DNA of 64,000 bases, taken from assembly GCA_019155205.2 (NCBI GenBank), contig JAHNZQ020000016.1, positions 229,909-293,908 of the forward strand, in the 5' to 3' direction. The notes beneath the pieces were generated by a model. The model had not been told where the DNA came from, made no database searches, and saw nothing but the letters and a program-made list of their open reading frames with translations. This DNA is from Gracilaria vermiculophylla (Eukaryota; Rhodophyta; Florideophyceae; Gracilariales; Gracilariaceae). Shown here one piece after another: positions 1-11,206 of this stretch (the stretch's first letter is position 1; every line of letters starts with the position of its first letter). Both the position numbers and the translations under genes were made by a program.

Positions 1-592
1 AACCTAGTCGGTGCGACTGAGCCACTATATAAGTCGTGGTCGAGGCACCTCCAAGTAAATCCAAGCCAGAGCTGGCGAACTTCCTTTGCATCCCCTCAAC
101 TTTCCCTTGCCCCTCTGACCTCCAATAATTAGTAGAAAAAAAGTAGAACTGGTAAATTTTAATTTTCGCAGGCATGCTACATTAAGCAGCGTGCCGAGAG
201 CCATAACTGCTGTAACTGTCGCCATGTGGATGGTTAGCAGGGAGTCGGAGCTTCGCGTTGTACTTAGAGACGTATGTGAGCTCGTCCTCCGATACTCCGG
301 AAGGCCAAGTACCTTTAGGCTACGTTTTGAGCCCTGTAGTCTGTATAGTCAGCCAGCAGGTTAGCATTCCATAACATTAGGCCTTAGAGACCCGTACGCG
401 TTGCATTAGATACTACCGACAAGTTGCTTTACGTCTGACGGCCATTCTGTGCCTTCAGCCGTTCCGGTGCTGCCGATTCCATTCTTAGTACCTCTTGGAC
501 TTCCCTTTAGGTTAAGGCACTCCTGCCATCCCTAAACCAACTGTCTCCTTTTTGCCCACCAATTGGTTCGGCGTGCGCCGCCTGCTGTACCA
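1..592 (+). repeat. 5' LTR of element 1 (may begin left of the window)
   Basis: Aligns by eye, with much divergence, to 9355-9946. The clearest matched blocks are around 185-210 versus 9565-9590 (GTGCC-GAGCC) and 440-592 versus 9800-9946 (GCCATTCTGTGCCT, GCGTGCGCCGC, CTGTACCA). A primer-binding-site-like TGGTTTCTCGAGC follows at about 598. Confidence 0.6.
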
Positions 593-747
593 AATTTTGG
601 TTTCTCGAGCTACATACTGGAGGTACATACCAGTTCATTGATTGAATACAGAAGATCCGAGAGGAAGGAGAACTTTGAGTAGCATATGATTGCAAAAAAT
701 GCTGTAAGACAGCTCATGCAAATCACGAACACGAATCAACTGCACTC

Positions 748-1000
748 ATGCCTACGAAGAAAAGTGTAACAAATCGTTCATCTGGAGGGGAGCACGACCT
801 TCCTACTGAAGAAACGATTTTGGACAACCCAGAGTAGTTCTTTAAAGAGCAAACCAATAGTATCTTCCCTGTAGCCATCAAGAAGGCAGAGAAGCCGTGG
901 TATAATAAAAAGATGAATAAGATGCCGGACCGGGTCGTAGAGCATATCCAACAACCCGATTGATAGCCAAAGAAGAAGAAGAGAGTGTGCTAATGGCCGT
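748..1000 (+). pseudogene. gag-like reading frame remnant of element 1
   Basis: An ATG at 748 opens a frame beginning MPTKKSVTNRSSGG about 155 bp after the 5' LTR, where gag is expected. It is stopped by TAG after 23 codons, continues in frame with a basic stretch (KKAEKPWYNKK, then PKKKKR) and meets further TGA, TAG and TAA codons before about 1000. No named gag domain is visible; the assignment rests on position after the LTR and on the basic composition. Confidence 0.35.
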
Positions 1001-3416
1001 TTATTGCTTGAACATTACAACCATCTCCGCCGTATTGATTGAATGTACCCAGCGATATTTAACCTAAAAATTTCCCGTCGTACTGTACCAGTTCTTGGAA
1101 CAAGACGCCTGGGAGTACATCGACCAAATGGTAAAGGAATCTTTTTCAGGAGCAATAGCTGTCCCCGCCTACTCAGGGGCGACCGCGAACTACTCCTATA
1201 GGGCCCATGAGATAACCGTATGGTCTAGTGGGTAATAAGAGGTCTACTTGAGTGCCGAACAAGACCGTCCTTTCATAAAGTACAGCTACAACGCCCACCG
1301 GGAAAAATGCAAACCCTCAGAAAGAAGACGGTACAGTGGTGTAATACCTCTTACATCCAACTAGTAAAGCTAAAAAGGGAGAAAAGGGAGGTGAACCTTA
1401 TTTTAATGGTTCGTCGGACCCGGGGGGCAAGTACCGATGGAAGGTAAAACGAAAAAGAAAAAAAACCAATCGGCAGAGGAAACGAGCCGCAGGGTTCGGC
1501 TCGGAGACTTCTATTCGCGAATCCTAAACGGGCCTCTCGAGAGGGCAAAAGGTAGACTACAAGCGGAAAAAGTGGAAGGAATCCCGCAGCGAGGAAAAAC
1601 GTCGCTGAAACGAAAAAACCAGTTGGGAGGCATCGTCAAAGTCATATTCTGATGATAGAAACCTGAAAGCACTGCAATCACTAAATGACCTCTGCACAAT
1701 GGATGTCGAATTTTACACGTACAAGTTGACAATTTCGACGCTTAACATTCCGAAAGGGTCGCACCGATGATAATTAAGCAGCACTGCAGTCTAAAGTTAT
1801 GAACAGGAAAAGTTACCCTCACTGGTGATGACCCCATCGCAACAATAAATTTCCTTTAACAGCTTAAACTTGCATTTGACCAAAATGCCTTTATAAAAGG
1901 CGCTTCTATATGTTCATTTCAATTTTGAATCACAGTATCAGCTGTTTTCTTGCTACACAGTAGGATTCAATGTAACACCACGAAGGTGGACTAGTGTAAG
2001 AGGGAGATTATTGGCGCCTTTTTCCAAATGGTGAATTATCTATCGCCAACTTACTATACCGGTGCGATTATCCAAAAGTCCTTCCCTGAGATATTGGATT
2101 GCCGCCAACGGGCTCCACGAACCGAATGTAAATTCAATAAGGCACTGATTTGCACTTCCTCTCGGTTGGAAAATGTGGTTCCTACCGCTTGGGTGAAGCC
2201 CCTGTACGCCGATAACATGTGAAAGGCCATCAGAGAACAGGTGCCGAGCAAATTTGCAATTCATATTCAACTGGATTTCAGCGCGCTTGCCTGGTATACC
2301 CAAGAGATTGGTGCCACTCATCGAGCCGGGTGCCACATTCGAAGACCCATTGTTGTAGAGTCTAAGGGGAAACCAAGAGCTGAAATAGGGATGTCGCAGT
2401 ATTACTCTTCTGCCTTGAAAGGAGGAGTACCAATCGATTTAGTGTCGACAACACAAGCAGTCCACGGGGTAGAGCTAGACGAGTTTTCAAGTGCTGACGC
2501 CTCATCCTAGTAATCGTGAGCTGTGCTCTCTACTCCAAAAGTGGTGAGACTACCTCTTGTACCACATCTCTCTAATCAGGTGGTCTTTACCATTTTGTAT
2601 TGGATGAATAGTTCAGGAAGCCAACAGGTTTCGTACCGAACAGCAATATCGCACACCATGCATGAGTGGCAAGCCCTGTGGGATAACTTTGGGTCATCAG
2701 CCTGTAGAGAACCGTCGACGGGTAGCCCTTTGTGTCGGATCTATCTATTACCACACCATTCAGGTACAGCTTTCCCATTTTCCCCACCAATGCGTAACAC
2801 TCTTGCATGTTTGACAACAACACCTGCAGGAGATGATTTGGACATTAACGAGATGAAAGCCGTAACCATATGGGATAGAAGCCAGACAACAAAAACCACA
2901 GAAGCAATAGCTGCGGAACATCCATTTGATCACCACCCCGGATCCTGGGACGCTGAAGACTCAGAATGAACAGCCGGAGGAAAACCAATAACGGTCAGAA
3001 ATGACACCGTCTCCGACCAAGTATCTAGTGGCGGCGACAAAGACCCCCGGAAACCTAGGATGGGTGGAAACCAAGTTTCTTTCGACGAAGCATGGGACAC
3101 TGATTTCGTGGATCGGATTTGTTTATTCAACATGACCAATTTAAAGGCTTTACAACCTTCGGTGTGTCCAATACACAAGTAATAACTTGTTAAGCCGTTC
3201 TTTATACTGGTGGTAATCAATATATGGTCTTTAGGAAGCTGTAACAAAGTGGAACTCTTCAACAGTTTCATCAGCCTCACTTGCTAAGTACCGTGATTGA
3301 AGGCAACCGACAGCTATTTCCAATTAATGGCTCAAATCCGCTTCAGGTATCCGTGAAGAAGTAGACCGTCCGGACAAATTATATCGTCGTCAACCAACTG
3401 AAAAATAGAACGAATA

Positions 3417-4446
3417 TTGGGTACCTTGTTAATTAACCGCCACGGCAATGCACGGTTTCCAGCACCGCTCCAATTGTTCTCCACAAGGGCACCCCTATCG
3501 GCATTATGGGGAAAGCTCTTCGGCAAAAACAACCATAACGAAATGCACGGCCGATGCCTGCAGGTAGTAAGTCCAGAAAAGTACGCCTCGCCTACGATGT
3601 GGTGAATCCACAATCTAACCAAATTGTTGGTGTAGTACAGTGGCTCTTAAGGTAAAATCGGTGGTGTGGCCTTATGGTATAATATTCCTAAGGAAGGCTT
3701 GTATTTTGTTAGCTGTGCCACGCTGTGCATAACTCCGCCCGCGTGCGCTATAGTATCTTTAAAGGACGGTAGAATTATAATTTATTTTAGTTAATTTTCG
3801 CAGTTAATTAGTACAGAAGTGAGACATGCCGAGGCGGGCTCTCGGCTTGATACTTAATCTGCCCGCCGAGCTCCACCACTGGGGAAGAAAAGACAAGCAC
3901 CCTTAAGTCTTCATCTACTTTTCCGGTTAGAGTCTCTTGTCGATCATCCTCAGGTTTCTAAGCCGCCGATCCCCAGGTCGCATCATAGCAGCACCTGTAG
4001 GAGCATTGTCCGTCCAGTGAACCTCCCTCTCCGTTTGGTGTTTGCGGATCCCCTTTAAGAATTCCCCCGGCTCGCGACAGCGGATACCGGACACCACCTT
4101 TAGGAACACGCACCTTTGGAGTCAACAAAAACTCCTAACGGACGTTGTGCTTTACTATCTCGAGAGGAGAGCTGACAGTACCACAGTTGGTAAGATTACC
4201 TGTGACCGACCCGGATTCTTGTCGCTCCAAAACGATTCCGACATGTTGGAATGACACGTCACTTAAATGGACAGTGGGTTCGTGAATAACACCCCGAACG
4301 TCTCGTTCAAGGTGTTTTTCATAAATTGCAGTGACCTTATGGTAAAAATTCCCAAACAGATTAATATTGGCTGGGCACTTTCTGGCTTAAGCACAATATT
4401 TGCCGATGAAGAGGAAAACGAGCATAAAAAGGAGGGGCGGACATAG
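3417..4446 (+). pseudogene. Protease/RT linker region of element 1, split by a solo LTR
   Basis: Before the solo LTR the frame reads VSPEKYASPTMW; after it the frame resumes with VGKITCDRPGF, LQNDSDMLE and, from 4269, a segment with TPNVSFKV, VKIPKQINIGWAL and STIFADEEE. The pattern (Val/Asn-rich beta strands, then IPK followed by IGxA) resembles the segment between retropepsin and RT in Ty3/gypsy polyproteins. There are stops at 4252 and 4446. The LTR (3631-4185) interrupts it with a 5-bp duplication GTTGG. The family assignment is by pattern only; no protease active site is preserved. Confidence 0.45.
3631..4185 (+). mobile_element. Solo LTR, copy 1 of the 555-bp family, with GTTGG duplication
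   Basis: 555 bp, beginning TGTAGTACAGTGG and ending GACAGTACCACA. It is flanked by perfect 5-bp direct repeats GTTGG at 3626-3630 and 4186-4190. The same sequence recurs at 18001-18555 (same strand), 30504-31059 (inverted) and partly at 10875-10999 (inverted). With no internal region and its own target duplication, it is a solo LTR left after recombination between the two LTRs of an inserted element. Confidence 0.88.
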
Positions 4447-4661
4447 AACCCATAGAAAATAAAAACTCGTATTTCACGGTGAGTCAAACTAGAGACGATG
4501 AAAATCATGCGGATATAGAAGGCAGAAGAGCCTTTTGGAATGGAAAAAAATATGTTAGAGACACGATGGTACATTTGATTTTGAATACGGAAACCCTACC
4601 GGAGCCCATAGCCAGAGAGGAGTTCTTTCGAGAGTAGTCGACTGACAGGTGTTGAAAAGAG

Positions 4662-5309
4662 TTGCTTCTATTGATAGGTCAAAAAAGGACTTTGATTTGT
4701 AACGACTACGAAAAGTACTTGGTGCGAAAATATGCTATGCATAGGATGCTGAAAATTGTGCTCCCCAAGCCGTTACGTCAAAGGGTATTGAATCTAGCAC
4801 ACTTTCTTGTGCTATCCGGTCATTCAGGTAGCTCTCTGATGTACGTAACCCTAAAGCGGGAGTTCTACGAGCACCTGTTCGCAACTGAAGTTTCCACTTC
4901 TGTGGCTTACTGCTCGGTTTATGTCAAGACCAAATGCGGAGTGTACTAGCATAGCATGTACTTAAAGTTGTTTCCTGCTGCCAGATAATTGGAATTCATG
5001 GCTGTTAACCTACTGAGACCTTGACCTGAAACTCTAGAAGGGTATGAAAACGTCCTTGTAGTCATTGACAGATTTCTCAAGTTGGCCTGAGCCATTCCAA
5101 TCGAGATCAAAACCTTGATTGTCCTTGCGGAAGCAATGCTGACCATTTGGATATCTCCATTTTTTGCGCCTCTATACAAGTTCACGGAAAAAGGATCCTA
5201 TTTGGGCTCAAAGGTTTTCGAATGTTTTTTTGTCTTGTTTGGTTTCCATCATTACTTAATGACTGCGTACCATACCCAAATCAATGGTCAAGTGAAACCT
5301 TTCAACTAA
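4662..5309 (+). pseudogene. Integrase remnant of element 1 (zinc-binding domain and core)
   Basis: The frame from 4662 reads LVRKYAMHRMLKIVLPKPLR, then LNLAHFLVLSGHSG, MYVTLKREFYEHL and VAYCSVYVKTKCG. This is the H-H-C-C layout of the Ty3/gypsy integrase zinc domain (AH...GHSG...YVTLKREFY...C...C). Downstream, after frame changes, core-like segments appear: VLVVIDRFLKLA at about 5050 and TAYHTQINGQVKPFN near 5265-5309, which matches the TAYHPQTNGQVERFN signature with its catalytic Glu replaced. Several in-frame stops make it non-functional. Confidence 0.7.
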
Positions 5310-8300
5310 AACTTTACGGCGAAGCCCCGAAATTATTTACCACAACTCTAAGCATCTTGGGCGGATTTCGTTCAGCCATTAACTTACGCCTAACAAACTG
5401 CAGGTACAAAGATTCAGAAGAATGACACTGTTCGACATGGTTCTCAAATGTTACCCATTTGGGATGATTGCAACCAACGACCCGACAATTTAACAGACAG
5501 AAGGGACTGAAACATTAACAAAAGTAAACGCTTTCATTCTATATCGCGTTTCGGATATCCCTAAATCTGTTACCGGACGGATGAACAATGTCGAACAGCG
5601 GTGAAAAGCCTATCATGCTCAACAGGTGATATATGCCTTCTACATGGATCCCGATGACGACGTTTACGTGGATCTACCTTCCGGGAATGATACACTTGCA
5701 TCGACTAGAGATCGGGAAGACCAATTGGAATACGAAATGATCAACTCAAAAGTTATTGCCGTAGTAGACTGGGCCCGTTTGAGGTATTGCGGTGTAACGG
5801 GAGCCACTGTAACCATCAGGGAGCGAAGGCTAGCCAATACCATTACGTCTGCCCGGGTGTCAGGGGCTTTTCATATTCTAATGGTGTCTGTCCCATCTCA
5901 GAATCAGTAGGCAGAAACTGGTTATTTGGAAGACCCCGCGTCACAACAAGACGTACTGTAGAATGAAACAATTCACCAACTGGAGCTTGAATCCTTTACG
6001 GTGGTTGTGTAAACGACCGTGGACCATAATTGTACCAATACTGGGCTCCGCTATCGCATAAGGTGGTACAGATAATTTGCCACACAAGATGCTATAGAAC
6101 CCCCACGGCATATCCCATACAATTTTATCCTCAGGTATTCGCGCCGTCTTAACCAACACCCACCAATTGGAATATTTGTCTTCCCTGTAAAACAGCCACG
6201 CTAAAGAGAAAGAAGAGGATATTGTTCAAAAGCTGGGCCGCGGAGACACGAGGAGGAAAAAAGACAACAGAATAAAGATGAAAGGAAAAGAAAACCACGA
6301 ATCTGTACTCGAAGGAACGAAGAATGCGGAAGAGAATAGTTAGTTACGAACTTTCCAGCTTTGAGTAGGAATGCTACACCATGTAAAAGAAGCTCCTGAC
6401 CCACCGGTAGGTAGCTCATTCACACCGGGAGGTTAGGACGGCAACCCTTTGGAGAGTGGAAACGGATACCACACGGAAGCCATACGGCTATGCAAAGCAT
6501 ACATGCCTGCTTGATTCTCGGAGGGAAAAAAAATGTATCGACGTTGCGGGATGACGCTCAAGAGCGGCGCCAGGTAGAGTGGTTGCATATCCAAAAAAAG
6601 AATCATCCGTAAAAGGAGAAGCACCGAGTGCAGGCACAGGATCCGAAAGGACCGGGTTCTTGGCGGCGCGCAAAACCCTTGGTTGGTCGTTGCCCTCCAA
6701 GCGCAAGGATAACATGGAAGTCTTCAGTGACTATGTGGTGAGCCGGGTGTTGAAGGACGCTGCGGGAATGTCGAGCGTCTGCGTTCTCCGCAGCCTTACG
6801 GGCCAGATGGGGAAGACAACCTTAATAGAGTTAGTGGTGGCTACCGCATCCTGAGAACAAAGACAGGTGAGGTACCGGAGAAACCCCTGATGAGAAAGTC
6901 GCAGAGCTTCGTCGATAGCCAATGAGTCGGGTACTTCTCGCAAGGCATAACACGGGTTAACCACTTCGGTTGCATCGTAGGGGCCGTTTGACGAGCCAAA
7001 AAGGTGACTGGAAGGCCATGGCTATGAGATATAGAAGGAATAGTGGATAGAACCGAGCCGGCTGGCGGGGGCACGCTTGTAGGTGGCGTCCGAGCTAAGG
7101 GAACCGAAGCCAGAACCACCAAGGACTGGGGGACTCTCGGAGATGGAGGCACTGTTGGGACGTCGACCACGCGGGCGTTATTATCGTGGCCTTCAATCAA
7201 ACGACCGCTAACCCGATGGTCCGTTTCAAAAGCCACTGATCGGGTGTTATGATTCCGTACAGCCCACTACTCTTGGCTAGTTTTAGACTCATCGCAAAGC
7301 GCTATTTAAAGTACGGCCTTGGGCGTTTTGGCCGTATACGGAGTTTCTGCTACTAGTTTGGATATGGCGAGTTTCTCACGGGTCACAGCGACCAAATAGT
7401 TAGGAAGTGGAAGACAAGACCAACTGGAGACAAACCACTAGACGAGAAAAGCTCGTCCGGACAATTAGTATGCCAGATCACCACCTCTCGGGCGATGTCC
7501 GCAACCAATAAGGCAACCATGGCGGCAACCTCCGCGATGGTGACCAACCAAATGGTTTCTGCGAATGGACTGTCTTGTCAGATATAGCTACTGAAGTACG
7601 CGAAGACTAGAGGAATAAGGACGTCCAAGTACTGGAACATTTTGATGTGGCTCCACCAATCGGAGTGTGAGACATACATTAACCGATGAATGCTTTCCTT
7701 AAGGGAGAAGAATTCGACAGTACTGCACGTATGCATAGTTTGCAAGTTTGCCCGTCATTGCCTAAGCCGGGCCTCTGTTTCTGGGTCTCGGGCCCAGTAC
7801 TCCCGATTTCCAATCCAACTAGTTTGCACCGGACGGTCAAAGCACGTCACCTAGAGAAAAAAGCGGTAGATACTGTAGAAATGACCCAAATGATGCAGCA
7901 CCGGAACCAATGGGTGAAAGCAATTCTGTTCTGGAGGACCCGGAATGTTTGCCAAGTCGGACGGAACTATTGAGAGATTCACTGTCATGAAAGTAGTGTG
8001 GAACTGTTTGACATCAAACGCAGCAGACCGAGAACGGACCCGCAAACCAACTGGTGTCGCCCATAGATTCTAGTGGTTCGCAATGTGTACAAGGCGGTCA
8101 CAATCGCATTGCTGGAGAGTCACAATGACCTGAAAGGTAGAACGAGAGGAAAACTGTGGGACTTGTAATACGATTGTCGGCGAATGACAGTAAGCCTCCA
8201 AGGCGAAAACCGCTGGGTTCACGTTATGATATCTGCCGTGGGACTGAAACAGCTCGCGAAAGCTGATCAACGGATACGGCACGGGGGCGAACCAAAAGAT

Positions 8301-9354
8301 GAGGGAGCCGGAATGGTGCACTGAACAGAACGAGTCGGAGCCATGAGGAAGTTGTCGTCACCAAAAAGGCCTTCACTAGCTGGTTAAAACGGAACATTTA
8401 ATGGACTGCCGCCACGCACAAAGCGAATTAGAGCTCGGAGCCCGAGACTCAGATTGAAAAGTGTGCTACCTTGGCTGGTCTAACGCACGGTCTGTTGGGA
8501 AGTCCTAGAGTACGACTCGACCATAACGTGGCGATCCTTGTCGTCTTCTAAACCGATGGAACCTACAAGAAATCCAGAAGATGATGCAGTACCCGTACTT
8601 GGGTTGAAACCGGTTGCGGATATGAAACCAAGTGGTATCGAAGAAAAGGAGCGGGTTTAAGCAGGCGGTGTTTCCCGATGTGCCCGTAGTATGGCACTTG
8701 GCGATTCTGACAGGTAATGAACAACCGTTTGGACTGCCGACAATGAAGCGGCCCGCCCATCGGTATGTGCTCGCTCACGCAGTTGCCGTGATGGCAATGT
8801 ATTCCGAGTTGCTCGTATGACGCGGGACTCAAGACTAGTTGGAGGCGAACCCTCGACCACGTCGTTGATTTTCTTCTTGGTGGGTTCGAGTGTGGAAGAT
8901 TTCGGATGGTGTGACAGGGCTTCCAAATGGTTATGAAGTGGATGAAAGGACGCGGATCAACAACAAGTGCCTGAAGCAGAAAAGGGCGTGCGTTTTGCAG
9001 TTACGATAACGCAGAAAACCGATAGACCTCAGAACCGAACGGCCGCAGGCCCGCAGCGCGACGCAAAAGTTGAAAAGACGTATCGCTTCCCTAAGGGCAA
9101 CAAAACCCACAGGGGCGCAAACGGCTAGGGACAAGTACGAATCGGATGGTCCGGCTGGCGTGATGATAAGCGACGATGAAAATAAATTGGAGACATGACG
9201 AAGTGGCCGAAAAGAATGATCGCATTGAGAAGTAACAGTCCCATTCCATGGGCACGAAAGCCAACGCCGACCAGTACAGGCCGTGATAGGTGCAGGGACC
9301 AAGGAGGTGGAAATACTAATCGCACGGAAGATGTCTAGTCAAGTCTGACGGAGG
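5310..9354. other. 3' internal part of element 1, unassigned
   Basis: About 4 kb between the integrase remnant and the 3' LTR. Open stretches occur on both strands (for example a Pro/Ser/Val-rich minus-strand stretch at 6841-7236 and a plus-strand one at 7686-7973), all of them short, and I recognise no domain. A purine-rich GACGGAGGGG (9347-9356) abuts the start of the 3' LTR and is a possible polypurine tract. Nested, unrecognised insertions are possible. Confidence 0.4.
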
Positions 9355-9946
9355 GGCCTGGACGCCCTGTAATGTAGCGCCACTAGCTAGTGTTTCTGAG
9401 GCTTCGAGGCAAGTCGTGCAATAAGAGTTCGGGTCCGTATTACGGTTAGCTACGTGTCTAATAACTTTGCATGCGCCGAGGCCATTGTAACAGCAGTCTA
9501 AAATAACGAGTAGCGACTGAGTGTAACTGGAAGATTTCAAATGATACCAGCACGCTGCAATACGCAGTGTGCCAGGAGCCACTATCGTTGCCAGGACGTT
9601 GAAGCTCTACACCGTACTTGGAGACGTACATGAGCTCCTTCACAACGACTTATTAAATTTGAGCACGTTTTGCTACGCTGTAACCTCTTTAGTTTTTACA
9701 GGTAACCAGCAGGTTAGCGAGATATACAAGCAGGCCTCACGGATCCGAAAGCGGTGAATCCCCAACTATGAATCGGTTGTTCTAGGCGGACCAGCCATTC
9801 TGTGCCTGCAGCCCTTTCGGTGTTTTTGGTACCGCTATACCTACCATTTGGTCTCTCTTTCTAGTTTGAGCTACTTCTGCACTTCCTAAACCAGTCGCTT
9901 CCTTTCTAGCTACCATCCGGTTACGCGTGCGCCGCTCACTGTACCA
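9355..9946 (+). repeat. 3' LTR of element 1
   Basis: Matches 1-592 in the same orientation with strong divergence. It ends near CTGTACCACA, comparable to CTGTACCA at about 585-592. The degree of mismatch between the two LTRs indicates an old insertion. Confidence 0.55.
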
Positions 9947-10874
9947 CAGTTCTTCCCGCTGGCAGGCTGTTAAAAGATGCGTGGTTGCCCGACTCAGAAC
10001 GAGGTCATTTGAATGTGTGGGTTTTTCTTCACTGAGGTGCTTTTATTAGTCCGAAAAGATCTCCGTGGTTTTACGTTTCAATAATCGTCATTCCAAGGCA
10101 TCCGTCAGGTGCGGAGCCCAACATATTATAGAAGTAGTTCGCACCTTGGTGATAATCACTTAGAAAACGGGATGGTTTTGTAGATGTCAATCCCATCCGT
10201 ATACTATTTATCCGTGAAAGCCCTCTGACCGCCAAGCCATGGACCAGATACACAAACTTCCCCCCCAGCTTTTCTCGATAGTCTCAAACCCAGCTCCATT
10301 CTGTCGGCGTCCTTTACCGCCGTTGCGCACAAACACAGTGCACAGGCGGGCGTCAAAACCGAAAACACTCATGACCTGTACGAGTAGCTTTTCTCATTAC
10401 GAGCTTCTCAAAACGCCTTGAGTGAGAATTTGCTGTGTTTTGAATGAATACGGAATCAAAGTTCGTTAGAAACATTTTTAAGGACCTTATAATTAGGTTT
10501 GTTGGCGCAAATGTCTTCCTGAAACATCTCGGGCGTCTGGCCGATTCCGAGGAAGAAACTGAGTACCGATTTAAGAACTATCGAGTCTGCCAAAAGACGT
10601 TAGAGCAGACCATTCCGAAGAATTTGTTTTTTCGTTAATGATTGATTGATCGATAGCCTTTGCTAACAACAAATGCAAAAAGAAATTGAGAGGCAGGACC
10701 AAAACATTTCGCTTTTGTTGGATGCAATGCTGTTATACGGTCGATATCATGTACAGGTGAACACTGTGATTATTGTGGGTTCCCCAATAGTGTAGACACG
10801 GAAATTAGTGTAGGCCACACTAGTTTATGTGCGAAGCGCCAGTACCTCCACGTAAATGGTGTGGGCAAAGACAA
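9947..10874. other. No recognisable gene
   Basis: Short open stretches only (for example 10239-10421 and 10444-10638 on the plus strand), with no family resemblance that I can see. Probably decayed repeat sequence. Confidence 0.4.
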
Positions 10875-10999
10875 TGTGGTACTGTCAGCCCTCCTGTCGA
10901 GGTAGTAAAGCACAACGTCCGTTAGGAGTTTTTAGTGACTCCAAAGGCGCGTATTCCTAAAGGTGGTCTCCGGTATCCGCTGTCGCGAGCCGGGGGAAT
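10875..10999 (-). repeat. Truncated copy 4 of the 555-bp LTR, cut by an assembly gap
   Basis: Begins TGTGGTACTGTCAG and matches the first 125 bp of the inverted copy at 30504 (GTAGTAAAGCACAACGTCCG, then GGTGGTCTCCGGTATCCGCT). It runs straight into a run of 100 N. The sequence beyond the gap does not continue the LTR, so the gap hides either the rest of the copy or a misjoin. Confidence 0.8.
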
Positions 11000-11099
11000 N
11001 NNNNNNNNNNNNNNNNNNNNNNNNNNNNNNNNNNNNNNNNNNNNNNNNNNNNNNNNNNNNNNNNNNNNNNNNNNNNNNNNNNNNNNNNNNNNNNNNNNN
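11000..11099. other. Assembly gap (100 N)
   Basis: Exactly 100 N, the usual placeholder for a gap of unknown size, placed inside a repeat copy. Confidence 0.99.
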
Positions 11100-11206
11100 T
11101 GTTTCCATTGCATGAAGTTTTCTGGTGTCAGTTCTAGTAGTTCTTCTGTGAATCGCCACGTGAGATGGTTTGGAGTGGTGTCTGGAACAGAAGAAGATGA
11201 TGCCAT
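11100..11206 (-). pseudogene. Possible gag N-terminus running into the gap
   Basis: On the minus strand an ATG at 11206 starts MASSSSVPDTTPNHLTW, followed by ELLELTPENFMQWK, before the sequence enters the gap. A Ser-rich start followed by LTPENFxxWK is typical of LTR-retrotransposon gag N-termini (copia-type gags often read L-x-x-N-F-x-x-W). Only about 35 residues are visible, so this is tentative. The frame is also open upstream to 11545, but that part has no recognisable content. Confidence 0.35.

Larger units (their letters stand above)
1..9946 (+). mobile_element. Old Ty3/gypsy-like LTR retrotransposon (element 1), RT-less
   Basis: Two diverged direct repeats of about 590 bp bound this stretch. 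Between them, in plus-strand order, lie a gag-like start (748), a protease-to-RT linker region (3.4-4.4 kb), an integrase zinc-binding domain (4.7-4.9 kb) and an integrase core remnant (5.0-5.3 kb). All are broken by stops and frame changes. No reverse transcriptase or RNase H is recognisable between linker and integrase, so an internal deletion is inferred. A younger solo LTR (3631-4185) sits inside. The 3.4 kb after the integrase is unassigned and may hold further nested insertions. The left end coincides with the window edge, so a target duplication cannot be tested. Confidence 0.65.

Noticed and set aside
2523..2969. 148-codon plus-strand frame in element 1
   Set aside because: Probably part of a decayed gag region by position, but no motif could be recognised, so it is not listed as a gene.
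6841..7236. 131-codon Pro/Val-rich minus-strand frame within element 1, considered as an antisense accessory gene
   Set aside because: Short, compositionally simple and surrounded by stops; nothing supports function.
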